From Ciborinia camelliae (taxonomy: Eukaryota; Ascomycota; Leotiomycetes; Helotiales; Sclerotiniaceae), in assembly GCA_025890175.1 (NCBI GenBank), contig JANPYM010000002.1:459440-523439 (forward strand): a stretch of 64,000 nt of DNA, given 5' to 3'. Shown piece after piece: positions 34,416 through 45,657 of the stretch. Positions within the stretch are counted from its first letter, which is position 1; each line of letters begins with the position of its first letter. The notes under the pieces were generated by a model. It made no database searches, was not told the DNA's origin, and was given only the letters and a program-made list of their open reading frames with translations. Position numbers and translations under genes: made by a program.

Positions 34416-36146
34416 AGGTATACCGATAATCTTGTACTTCCGTCCGCTTCACAAGTTACCACTTATTACTCTAGTGGGTCAATGACATAAGGAGTACTTA
34501 CTACCGGTACTGTACCGTTAGTATACATACGTCGTGGGATGGTGCCTGCGGGGTCGGAAATTGGAATGCAGCTGGCGCGAATCATGGGAATGCATACTTA
34601 CGACCTAGGTAAAGCCAAAGCAACTTGGCATGGCAAGTCAAGGCATGTTGTGAATAATGCATTATGCATTATGCATTACATGTCTACATCTTTTGGGTTC
34701 AGGATGCATGCGAGTACATATGTAAGCCAAATAGTTTTGGTACCCAAGTTCCCATCCCAACCCAACCTATATCAAACATCATTGGGCTCGAGAATGGTTT
34801 GTCGCACCAGTGCTCATCAGGACTCTCGAGTCACGCATATACAGTGAACTCACATTAGGAGTCAAGCATGAGCCAATATATATATCAAACAAAGATGATC
34901 AATAAATTTGTAATTTAATATCATTGATTATATTAAAAGTTATACCTATGTATAGTATAGAGAGGGAAAATGTTATGATACTTCTGGGAGAGGAGAAAAA
35001 CGTTATGATATTTCTGCGAGAGGGACCTATATACATGAACTTACAGTTATTTACGTGACTAGGTCGTGTTATAGTTTCCGCGGTATTTGACCTCCACGGG
35101 TGGTTCATCCTACCCCGTAGGATTCTATGGGATGGTTATTAGTACCTTCTAGACAGTTACTCAATAAAACCCGCGGGTATTTATCATGCGATCGTCTAAA
35201 TACAATCGTCTCAAGTTAAGGTTATTCCCAACTATACTAGAAAATCCAAATCATTAGACGGTAGTATCGACCCCCTCCCCCCCTTAACCGCTCCCCCCTT
35301 TTACATATTTGAGCAAAGTATGAAGTGAAGTACAAAGAGAACATTGAAGTCCATCCATCACCTATGCCCACTACCTACGCCTACCATCTACCTACACCCG
35401 CCCATCGCCAAATATATACAGCACGTGATATTTACCCCGGATACCCGAGGCATTTTGAAGGGTGGTTACTTCCAAGGTTTAACCCTATAAGGGGCAGGAG
35501 AGAACCTGCCGGAGTTTCAACTCGGGTTACGGATTACCCCAGGTATACCCTACCCTTTGCCGAACCCTGTCGATATTAAAGTTCTATCAGATGGAATTAG
35601 CTTTAGATACCTTAAGGTTGATTAAAACTTTAATACACATCATTTCAATTTATCTAAAATATATAATAGTATTCGTTATTTGAAAACTAATATTAGTAAT
35701 AAGTATTATCTTATAGTCTTATACATTAATAATACTAGCTAGCTAAAATAAAGCGATAGTAGTAAAGTACCTAAGTAGTTATATCGAAGTAATAGTAATA
35801 GTAATAATATAAAGATTGTTAGTAAGATTAAGTACTATTGATTATCTTATACTTCCAGCTACCTTTGCCACTGCTGAAATTTTCATACTTATTGTCTATC
35901 TTCTTGTTTAATAGAAGCTTTCTTTCTAATCGCAGATGGCTCTACTTCCGCTTCGTTTTAACCAAGTAGAAGCGGAAGTAGACCGACTAGAAGTTCGAAA
36001 TCACGATTAACATTAAAACTTTCGGTGTTGATAAAATTAAAGTTCAAGTAGAAAGTTAAGTTTGCTAAGGAAAGTCTATACTCTACCACTCTCGAGTCTC
36101 AAGTAGTAGAAACTCCGAAGTTTCTAAATAATGAATTTATGCGATT
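34416..36146. repeat. AT-rich 1.73 kb block, copy 1 (ends at an N gap)
   Basis: 1731 bp, repeated at 36157-37886 with no difference that I could see except a C run of seven at about 35278 versus six in copy 2. Directly abuts ten N at 36147-36156. It contains AATGCATT units near 34657, a 14-bp inverted repeat at 35941-35982 and very AT-rich sequence at 35.6-35.9 kb. No gene with support, although identical short frames occur in both copies. Confidence 0.9.
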
Positions 36147-36156
36147 NNNNNNNNNN
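36147..36156. other. Assembly gap (10 N)
   Basis: Ten N between the end of copy 1 and the start of copy 2 of the 1.73 kb block. Confidence 0.99.
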
Positions 36157-37886
36157 AGGTATACCGATAATCTTGTACTTCCGTCCGCTTCACAAGTTAC
36201 CACTTATTACTCTAGTGGGTCAATGACATAAGGAGTACTTACTACCGGTACTGTACCGTTAGTATACATACGTCGTGGGATGGTGCCTGCGGGGTCGGAA
36301 ATTGGAATGCAGCTGGCGCGAATCATGGGAATGCATACTTACGACCTAGGTAAAGCCAAAGCAACTTGGCATGGCAAGTCAAGGCATGTTGTGAATAATG
36401 CATTATGCATTATGCATTACATGTCTACATCTTTTGGGTTCAGGATGCATGCGAGTACATATGTAAGCCAAATAGTTTTGGTACCCAAGTTCCCATCCCA
36501 ACCCAACCTATATCAAACATCATTGGGCTCGAGAATGGTTTGTCGCACCAGTGCTCATCAGGACTCTCGAGTCACGCATATACAGTGAACTCACATTAGG
36601 AGTCAAGCATGAGCCAATATATATATCAAACAAAGATGATCAATAAATTTGTAATTTAATATCATTGATTATATTAAAAGTTATACCTATGTATAGTATA
36701 GAGAGGGAAAATGTTATGATACTTCTGGGAGAGGAGAAAAACGTTATGATATTTCTGCGAGAGGGACCTATATACATGAACTTACAGTTATTTACGTGAC
36801 TAGGTCGTGTTATAGTTTCCGCGGTATTTGACCTCCACGGGTGGTTCATCCTACCCCGTAGGATTCTATGGGATGGTTATTAGTACCTTCTAGACAGTTA
36901 CTCAATAAAACCCGCGGGTATTTATCATGCGATCGTCTAAATACAATCGTCTCAAGTTAAGGTTATTCCCAACTATACTAGAAAATCCAAATCATTAGAC
37001 GGTAGTATCGACCCCCTCCCCCCTTAACCGCTCCCCCCTTTTACATATTTGAGCAAAGTATGAAGTGAAGTACAAAGAGAACATTGAAGTCCATCCATCA
37101 CCTATGCCCACTACCTACGCCTACCATCTACCTACACCCGCCCATCGCCAAATATATACAGCACGTGATATTTACCCCGGATACCCGAGGCATTTTGAAG
37201 GGTGGTTACTTCCAAGGTTTAACCCTATAAGGGGCAGGAGAGAACCTGCCGGAGTTTCAACTCGGGTTACGGATTACCCCAGGTATACCCTACCCTTTGC
37301 CGAACCCTGTCGATATTAAAGTTCTATCAGATGGAATTAGCTTTAGATACCTTAAGGTTGATTAAAACTTTAATACACATCATTTCAATTTATCTAAAAT
37401 ATATAATAGTATTCGTTATTTGAAAACTAATATTAGTAATAAGTATTATCTTATAGTCTTATACATTAATAATACTAGCTAGCTAAAATAAAGCGATAGT
37501 AGTAAAGTACCTAAGTAGTTATATCGAAGTAATAGTAATAGTAATAATATAAAGATTGTTAGTAAGATTAAGTACTATTGATTATCTTATACTTCCAGCT
37601 ACCTTTGCCACTGCTGAAATTTTCATACTTATTGTCTATCTTCTTGTTTAATAGAAGCTTTCTTTCTAATCGCAGATGGCTCTACTTCCGCTTCGTTTTA
37701 ACCAAGTAGAAGCGGAAGTAGACCGACTAGAAGTTCGAAATCACGATTAACATTAAAACTTTCGGTGTTGATAAAATTAAAGTTCAAGTAGAAAGTTAAG
37801 TTTGCTAAGGAAAGTCTATACTCTACCACTCTCGAGTCTCAAGTAGTAGAAACTCCGAAGTTTCTAAATAATGAATTTATGCGATT
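36157..37886. repeat. AT-rich 1.73 kb block, copy 2 (starts at an N gap)
   Basis: 1730 bp, same order and orientation as 34416-36146. Continues without a break into unique sequence at 37887, as copy 1 is continuous with unique sequence on its left. The inverted repeat is at 37681-37722. Confidence 0.9.
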
Positions 37887-38027
37887 CTCGTCTCTCCTTT
37901 CTTAATAGACTTTTGTAATAATAGAAAACAAACTGTAATATATAAATATTAACAAAGTTTGGTTTCAAACAAGCAAATAAGATTGCCTTAATAATAAGTA
38001 TAGGAAATTCTTATGGAAAATAATTGA

Positions 38028-38036
38028 TATAAAAGG
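38028..38036 (+). promoter_or_regulatory. TATA box of the small secreted protein gene
   Basis: TATAAAAGG lies 182 bp upstream of the ATG at 38218, followed by a CT/CA-rich leader with several ACTATC and CTTTC stretches, usual for strongly transcribed fungal genes. Confidence 0.55.
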
Positions 38037-38217
38037 ATAGACGTTGCCTTTAGTGAGGGTAATCTATATACTATTCGTCTCATCACTTTCTTTAACTTCA
38101 ATACAACGACTATCATTTCATTCACTTAGGTACACTATCTACCCTCCACTTTCACTACCTCACTACTAAGACTATCAACCACACTTGCCTTTTTTACCCT
38201 CCTTTCAAATCGTCAAA

Positions 38218-38571
38218 ATGAAATTCTCCGCCATTGCTTTGTTTGTCATCGCTAGCGCCATCGGCGCTGAAGCTTGCAAGTATTGCCAATGCTTGTTCCC
38301 AGATGGAGGTAACTGCTGTCTCGCCAAGGTAAATAATTCTTCCGTTCCGTTTTGGAGAGACTAATGCTAATTTCATTTCACTTCACAGGACAGTAGATAC
38401 GACAGCCTAGATTGTACCGCCATTTGCGCAAAGTCCCGTCGTGATGATGGTACGACTACGGAGACTCCCGATGGGCGTCTCACACTACACGGCACTGCTT
38501 GTGCCCCCAATGGAAGCTACAAGTGTGCTACTGTGTTTCAACAAAAGCATCGTACCGGTTGTGTGTATTGA
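38218..38571 (+). CDS. Small secreted cysteine-rich protein (effector candidate)
   Basis: Two exons, 38218-38328 and 38389-38571, sum to 294 nt (97 aa). The 60-nt intron has a GCTAAT branch point and is phase 0. A clear signal peptide (MKFSAIALFVIASAIGAEA) is followed by a mature part of about 78 aa with ten cysteines: CKYCQCLFPDGGNCC early, then DC..IC, and AC, KC, GC towards the end. An even number of Cys and small size suggest a disulfide-stabilised extracellular protein. I recognise no characterised family. The gene has its own TATA box and lies about 330 bp from the AT-rich duplicated block. Role in host interaction or antimicrobial action is speculative. Confidence 0.82.
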
Positions 38572-38612
38572 TTTAGCTCTGAGTTAGGTGTATTGATTTA
38601 GCTCTGGGTTAG
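38563..38612 (+). repeat. 25-bp tandem duplication spanning the stop codon
   Basis: Two 25-bp units, 38563-38587 and 38588-38612, differ at one base. The first contains the TGA stop (38569-38571) of the secreted protein gene. Confidence 0.9.
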
Positions 38613-39498
38613 GTGTTGTTAGGGATCAATACCGCAGGTGCGCCTATACCATCTACACCTACAATTAGAATCCTCCCAGCGTGTTGGTTAAACGGAGTAT
38701 GTGTATATATATCATTGGAAGAATTAGAAAGTGGATAGGAAATTTCATTTAGATGAACAACTTTTCCCATCTACCTTGTGCACTTTTGCCTCACCTCCGC
38801 AAAGCTAGGGAGTTTAGAGTCTAGACGGGAGAGTAAGGTTGTAGAAAAGGGCAAAAAAAGCATCCAAGTCCTTGATTGTGATGAGGATCAGAATTTATTT
38901 ATTGTGACAAAAATACCGTTTCATTGTGTAACCCGTACGCGCCTAATAAGGCACTGTACTTATTAGATGTATGGATAGGTATGATCAAAGTTGCCGACTT
39001 TTGTCACGGTCGGCATCGAGTGGCCATGATTAGTCGATTATATTATATAAAAGATCTTGAACTTCGTTCTAGACAATCTAATACAACATCTCTAATTCAA
39101 CATTGAATCAATCTTCTTTATAGACTCTGATTCCGTGTCATTTAATATGTGGTGGGGGCTTTGGCATTTCTCTGCCATTTGAGACGGTTCTGCAAAAGGG
39201 GGATTTCCAAATAATAATGCAAAACGTACAAAAATCTTATAATACCAAAATCATACTTCTCATAGGTAGTTTCTTCTACACTTGCAATTGCAATTGTGGT
39301 ACGTACTATTGATGGAAAGTTTTTGAGCCAACATGAAATCAATTGGGACCCAAATCAAGAATTTTTTGGTTCCTCTCCTTCAATGTTCACATTCCTTCCA
39401 CCTGCCATGATGATTACCTAATTAAGGTTGGGCCCCGACAAACGTAACATGAATACATTCTCCCGTTCGCTTCCTTCCGCACCATTCCCAAAAAAATA
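38613..39498. other. Intergenic region, nothing recognised
   Basis: About 0.9 kb of AT-rich DNA between the 3' ends of two convergent genes. Short frames only. Confidence 0.5.
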
Positions 39499-41458
39499 TC
39501 ACTCATTCCTTCCATCAATGAAAGGCGGCGTGTATTGATACTGCTTGATCTTTAGAAATGGTGATGGCTCAGGAGTGGTCAAATCAATGCTTCTGGAATT
39601 GACTCGTTTTGATGGTCGAGAGACAGGACCTGCAGATTTGGTCGGAGTTGGTTTGTAAGAGTTGTGGGCGGATCTCGAGCGGGTCACAGATTCTTCAACA
39701 CTAAATCTCTCCGAGTACAAACTCTCTGTATATCTTCTCAACGGCGTTGTTTCGGGAGTAGGTAAAGCCTTTGCCGCACGCGAAGGTGGTATGATTGCAA
39801 ATCCATCAGGTAAAGCCGTTCTCGAGCTTCTCAGGCTTATGGCATCTGAGTCATCCGAGTTTTTGTAAACTTCCGTTCGGGAGATTGAAGATGGAGATGG
39901 TACACCGTGAAAGAGTGGCGGATTATGACCAACAGGCCTGGAAAGTAAACCTTTCTTTGCCTTCTGAAGCTCTGCAATTGCTCGGGATCGCTCAGATGGC
40001 ACAGCATGGCCATTTTTGGGCAAATTGTTACCCTTGATTGCCAGACAATCTTTGGCGGACTTCAGAGAACCCAATGACGAGACAAGTCTCGCTGAATTTA
40101 CACCTACCGTGGTGTTTTGTTGTCGGGGTAGTAGCGAGTGCGACGTATTGCTGGTAAGATCCTTGGGTGCGTTATAAGTTGGGGTTGGCTTTCCCAAACG
40201 ATAAGTCATTGAGCTAGACTTCGCTTTGTTGACTTTATCGGGTTTTCGAAGTTTTTCGTGCAATCTTTTGGCCTTTGGTTGCAAATACTCGGGAACAAAT
40301 GTTTCATCCCCTTCCTCCAACCTTCTCTTGCGCTTCCCTCCAGATTTGCTTTTCCAGGAAGTGGGAATCTCGGGAATGTTGTAGTCCACCTGCTTCTTTG
40401 GTCGTTTTGTCTTGGATGTTGAAAAGTTCAATTGAGAATGCACCGCCTGTGCAGTGTGCTTTGCTCGCAGCCGTTTCTTCCCATTCTCCTTCACCCATTC
40501 TGCTTCCACGACAGTTTTTGAAGTGATTATCTCAAAATGAATACCTGTCACATACTCCAGTTCATAAGCAAAGTTCCGGCAACCATTGCAGGGATCTTTG
40601 TCAAGATATATCTGTGCCCTAAGTCTCCTATCCCAGAGTTCTTCGAGCCTAAACATAGCGATGTCCCCGGTCTCGACGTCGTAGATTAAATCGCAGATTA
40701 GCATCAATATAAGCTTCTTCTCGACGTGGCAAGCTGCATATCGACCTACTTCGGTCTGATCCCAGCAGTGTCCGGGGAGTTTGAATCCCAGGGAATTGCA
40801 GAATTGTAACACTTGCTATAGAATTAATAAATTAGCATGAGCGCGGAGGAATATTATTTGTGACCTGTTGCTTGCAACTACGGTACAAATTAGTACCTTT
40901 ACAGAGCTTAGAACTTACGGATGACCAGAATTCGTTATCCCATAACCCCTCATCACAATTTGATCCCTTCCCCCATCCGCTTTCTGCTTTAAATTTGACC
41001 TCCCCACGTTCGAAACGAATAAATCCATAGGTTTTGCCTAATGTTTGCCTTGGATATGCTGCTATAGGCTGCATAAACATTACTCGCTTTCCAAGTCTCA
41101 TTATGAACGTCTCATCGCTATTGATATTCAATGCTTGGGAAAAAGACGAAACTGGATTTTCTCCACGATATCTTGCCATGGATTTGCATGTTCTTTTCAA
41201 TGCTGAAATATGGTCCAGTGAGTCAGATCTCTGACAGAGAGCATATGTTAAGCCATGAGTTGGCTCTGGCATTAACGTACTCTGTGTTAACGTACGTCCA
41301 TTTTGTATCGGATGTTGCTTCGGGGTTGTTTGGTATTCCAGGGCAGGTCTTGTGCCAGCGCTAGCAGTAGTCCTGGCAGTAGTCTGCACAGCTTCTATGA
41401 TCGGTTTTGGCAATCCACGGGAATCAAAGATTCCATTCTTTTTACGATGTCGAGGCAT
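39499..41458 (-). CDS. Deaminase-superfamily-like protein with HxE and PCxxC motifs
   Basis: Two exons on the minus strand, 41458-40919 and 40815-39499, sum to 1857 nt (618 aa). One phase-0 intron (about 103 nt) lies between. Residues 205-260 contain RYAACHVEKKL (H210, E212) and, 43 residues later, IYLDKDPCNGCRNF (P255, C256, C259). This HxE followed by PCxxC is the zinc-site pattern of cytidine-deaminase-fold enzymes, with His and two Cys as ligands and Glu as proton shuttle. The surrounding LI...IY strand/helix order also fits. The C-terminal 350 residues are disordered and basic (GGKRKRRLEEGDE, KPKAKRLHEKLRK) with likely nuclear signals. Nucleic-acid or nucleotide substrate is inferred only. 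I do not recognise a named fungal member. The spacing and context make a chance match possible. Confidence 0.6.
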
Positions 41459-42211
41459 ATCTATCTTTGTTCATTCAAATCAAGAGGGGCTGAAAATCTA
41501 GAAGCTTGAATATTGAAGCAAGGAAAGCTGAAAATTCACGACTTGTGCGAAGCTTGAGGGGAAAAAGCAAAGTTGTGGCAAAGATAGCCGATCACGATAC
41601 TGAATATTATAGGTCACTTTGAGGCTCTCCGCCGACGGCCGAGCCTGAGACTGCAATTTCCCGTAATAGTGTTTTTTTTGATCCATTTTCCGCGGTAGCT
41701 AGCATAATATTATATTGTAAGAGTGATTAAAAGGCTACCTACTAGGTAGAGTAGGTCATGTCAAGACTGCCTAGGTAGTAGGCAGCTGAGGTGGTGAAGT
41801 CTGAGACGAATGTCCATAAATATGAAAAGCATGCTCATACCAATTAATTATATAAAAGAATCGTTCAATACTGATAGTCTCTATGAAGATCAGTGTCTTG
41901 AAGTATTCCTATATGCCGGTTCTACAACATTGCATTTATTCCTTGCTTAAAATGCCTGTTTGGGCTCCAAATAACGAATTTTTGGCAGCGCCAAATCCAT
42001 AATCTCATAAACTTCATGCCACCTAAAGGGGTCAAGATCAGAATTAGATCAAGGGGTTTTATTGATTTCTTTCGTAAATGTCTCATTCGAATCGACGGCT
42101 AAGGATGAGCTTGATATTATACATAAACCTTTTGTAGGGCACTCTGTGGGAAATCCACGCTTTTCGTTGTCTGTCCTCTTCTAAGTTTTTGTACACGTTA
42201 ACTCTGGCATC
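41459..42211. other. Divergent intergenic region
   Basis: 0.75 kb between the deaminase-like gene (minus) and the Ser-rich protein gene (plus). Contains clustered CTAGGTAG elements at about 41737-41783. No other feature seen. Confidence 0.5.
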
Positions 42212-44648
42212 ATGTTTGTTTCCCGAGGACTTTTGCTTGCAGTGCTTTCTATCTTGGAGCCTTCCACTGCTTCACCAGCATACAATAGGGACGAGTTGTT
42301 CATTTTTGATAGAAGACAAGCTCAGGCATCTTCATGTCCTCCTCAACAGACTATCACTATAACTGCAACGGAATGCCCAATTGTTTCCTCTTCAGCGCCT
42401 CCTAGCAGTGGGGCATATTCTACTTCCGGCTTCACATCTGCTTCTACCAGCTCTGAGATTTTAGCTAGCACATCTTTGTCCAGCAATGTCGGATATGTTT
42501 CAACTTCTTCAATATCATTGGCTACTAGTTCTGCCGAGTCATTAAGTCTTTCATCCTTAACTTTAAGTTCAGAGTATTCGACTTCAGGTGCAGCAGCCAC
42601 TTACACAAGTCAAAGTCTCGTCTCTTCCGTGGAGTCTTCAACATCTGTCTCATCATTTTTGGGCACTATTTCTTCCACGGAGAGCCTGGTATTCTCGTCG
42701 TTTAGTTCCGAGCCTTCACTTTCATCAACCAGTCTCCTTGTTGATTCTACAACCACCGCAGGGTCTGCTGAGCCATCTTCTTACTTCACTTCAGCTTCTT
42801 CGACAAGTACAGAGGAATCTACATCAGTTCCAGTGTATATATCGAGTAGCGCCGTTCCTTCAGAGCCATCTTCCTCGGCAATCCCAAGTTCAATTGGATC
42901 TTCCGCGGTGGTCTCAGGAGTATCTTCCTCGGCAATCCCAAGTTCAATTGGATCTTCCGCGGTGGTCTCAGGAGTATCTTCCTCGGCAATCCCAAGTTCA
43001 ATTGGATCTTCCGCGGTGGTCTCAGGAGTATCTTCCTCGGCAATCCCAAGTTCAATTGGATCTTCCGCGGCGGTCTCAGGAGTATCTTCCTCGGCAATCC
43101 CAAGTTCAATTGGATCTTCCGCGGTGGTCTCAGGAGTATCTTCCTCGGCAATCCCAAGTTCAATTGGATCTTCCGCGGTGGTCTCAGGAGTATCTTCCTC
43201 GGCAATCCCAAGTTCAATTGGATCTTCCGCGGTGATCTCAGGAGTATCTTCCTCGGCAATCCCAAGTTCAATTGGATCTTCCGCGGCGGTCTCAGGAGTA
43301 TCTTCCTCGGCAATCCCAAGTTCAATTGGATCTTCCGCGGCGGTCTCCGTGGTATCTAGTTCCTTGATCCCATCAGGAACTAGTGCAACCACTTCTGCTG
43401 AGATCCCACCATCTTCTACTTCCGAAAATCCAGTTACTAGTGGTACAAATACACCTTCGAGCAGCCAGGAAGCTAGTAGCTCTGTAGAATCGATTCAAAC
43501 GTCTTCCATACTCGCAACTTCAACCTTAATGCCATCATCTGTTCCCGAAGTCGGCTCTTCAACTGAAATATTGACAACTGGAATCTCCTCCCCAACACCA
43601 AGCAATGTACCAACATCTTCGATACTTGGTTCATCGACGATAATTTCGGAATCTGCTAGTGTCGTCTCAAGCGAAAGCTCTGTCTTTACTTCTCTATCTT
43701 CCACCGAGCCCAGTACTTCAATCGAAAATTTCCCAAGTTCAAGCTTGATTCCTAGTACAGCAGCTTCCACCACATACGTCTTACTTCCCTCATCTTCCTC
43801 ACTCGTATCTTCAGGAGTCTCATCCTCTGCTGCACCATCAACAACCATATACACCGTAACATCATCCGCATCTCTCCCAGCTATTACAACCGTCACAATA
43901 ACCGCAACGGTTGTTAGTACAGTAGAAGGCCAAACAACCACAGTGATATCCACATTCACCCAAGTTACTACCGTCGCAACAACTGTCGCAACTACTGTTC
44001 AAGTACCAACGACAGTCGTAAGTTTGGGTACTACCACCGTCATTCAATTTACCACCGTCGCACCTCCAGCATGCACGATACATCCTTCCTTGACTAATGG
44101 TGGCTTTGAAAACGGTGATGGTATCGATCCCTGGATAGCTGATGTCACGGGACCCAATCCTCCTAGCTACACCGTTTCGAACAGTGATCCACACAGCGGA
44201 GATAACAGTTTGTATGCATTCCCCCCCCCCTCTTTTCCAACCAACCCCTTCTCCGAACAAAAGAGAAGCCCCCTCCACTAACAACCCAAACAGAGAACTA
44301 TTATTCCTCCCCTCCTCCTCCGCTTCCTCGTACGTAACCTTCACGCAATCCGTCTCCGTGTGTCCGTCCTCCAACTACCTCGCCACCGGCTACGTCAAAG
44401 CTATGAATAGTCTCAGCATCTCCCCCTCGTCCAATTGCTTTATCTATCTGCAAACCCCCACGCAATCCGCCCCCGCCACCCTGATCAATTCTTCCACCTA
44501 CCCTGGTTGGAGCATGATATACTTATTCTTTACTTCTCCACCCGGTGACGGCTATCAAGATGTTCAGCTGACGGTGCATGCTTATTGTAATAGTGGGGTT
44601 GGGGATAGTCCGGGATTGTTTATCGATGATTTTCTTGTTATGGGGTAG
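42212..44648 (+). CDS. Secreted Ser/Thr-rich mucin-like protein with tandem repeats and a C-terminal CBM-like domain
   Basis: Two exons, 42212-44211 and 44294-44648, sum to 2355 nt (784 aa) in phase. A signal peptide (MFVSRGLLLAVLSILEPSTAS) and a likely Kex2 site (DRRQ) precede about 580 residues of Ser/Thr-rich sequence, expected to be heavily O-glycosylated. Inside are nine 18-residue repeats (IPSSIGSSAVVSGVSSSA type) with V/A/I variation at one place. Then come TTVTITATVVSTVEGQTTTV-type Thr/Val repeats as in fungal adhesins. The C-terminal 150 residues start TNGGFENGDGIDPW, a typical opening of CBM4/9-like jelly-roll domains, and end DDFLVMG. No GPI tail is present. Probably a cell-surface or secreted carbohydrate-binding protein. 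Ligand unknown. Confidence 0.82.
42871..43356 (+). repeat. Tandem repeat, 54 bp x 9, in the Ser-rich protein gene
   Basis: Nine near-identical 54-bp units in frame. Differences are mostly GTG/GCG and GTC/ATC changes at two codons. The final unit diverges at its end (GTCTCCGTGG). Confidence 0.95.
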
Positions 44649-45657
44649 GTTGGTGATGGGGTGAGGGGGTGAGGAGGTGAGGGGGACGGACGTAAAGAAA
44701 AGGAGAGAGTGAAAATTTGAAAGTTACTTTTTTGTCATTGTATGCTTTAGTTGTAGTAGCGATGGGTGGATTGCGGCGAGTGAGCACTGTAAGAGTAGCT
44801 TTAGATTGCCGGGTGAGTAAGCGAATGATTTGTTGCATGCATTAATAGATAGATGGAATCTAGAGATTCATATGCTTTGAAATTCCACGTTTGATAGAAA
44901 TGCAATCTCTAAACAATGTTAATATCTGAATGGGGGTGAACGTTTGAAGCAGGTTGAATATCTAAACAAAGTTAAATATCTGAACAAAATCAAATGTTCA
45001 AATAATATTAAACATTTGCAAAACCGTACATTGTATTGTACCGACCCCATGAATGGAGTAGAGCTTCATCAGTGATATAACTAAAGCTCCAATTTCTATC
45101 CCAAGTAGTATAGTGTAAGGAGTGGGATTGGCTTAAAATTAGAGGACATTGGACTTAGATTAAGTGTGTCTAACTTAAAGCAGAATCGTATCGTATATCT
45201 GTACAACTATACTTAAAAGGCTTTGCTTTGATATACTGTAGCCTGGTATCGGCGCAATATTTGAACCATCTGGTCTTTAGTATCGCCTTGGCCAAACTCA
45301 CTATTTAAATATTCAAAGATTCCTGGTGAGTTGAAGTTGAACAATTGGGAGCAGATTGAAGATCGAATATCTGATATGGGATTCGAATGTGAATGGGTAT
45401 GAGGAAAGCTATTCATATATATAAAGCTCACCATTAAAATAGACACCTGTGAGCAATCAATAGGGGTATCAAATTGTAGCTATCCTGAAAGTGTGTATAA
45501 GGAACCTATTTACGGAAAACGTGCCTTCTAGTCATGACCATAACCATTAAGTTCCTTGTTCAATCAACTCCTCTAGACCAGACGAACCAGCGAATGGTCG
45601 TACTTCATAACATCGTGAATGCATCCAAAGCAATGTAATCTTTCCAACCTAGATCTA
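44649..45657. other. Intergenic region with degenerate AT-rich repeats
   Basis: 1 kb between two genes whose 3' ends face each other. About 44905-45020 holds degenerate 18-22 nt units of the type AATATCTRAACAAARTYAAA. A minus-strand frame at 45213-45446 has no motif. Confidence 0.5.

Noticed and set aside
34416..37886. Transposon insertion with long direct repeats (LTR-like)
   Set aside because: The two copies are separated only by the N gap, with no internal sequence, no TG...CA ends and no target-site duplication.
40816..40918. A 13-nt micro-exon inside the intron of the deaminase-like gene
   Set aside because: Including it would shift the frame of the conserved downstream part. One long phase-0 intron fits.
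42588..43392. Long open frames on both strands over the 54-bp repeats
   Set aside because: They are shadows of the repeat in the Ser-rich protein, lack starts with context or signal sequences, and end with the repeats.
44500..44648. GPI anchor on the Ser-rich protein
   Set aside because: The protein ends in DDFLVMG with no C-terminal hydrophobic tail or omega-site pattern.
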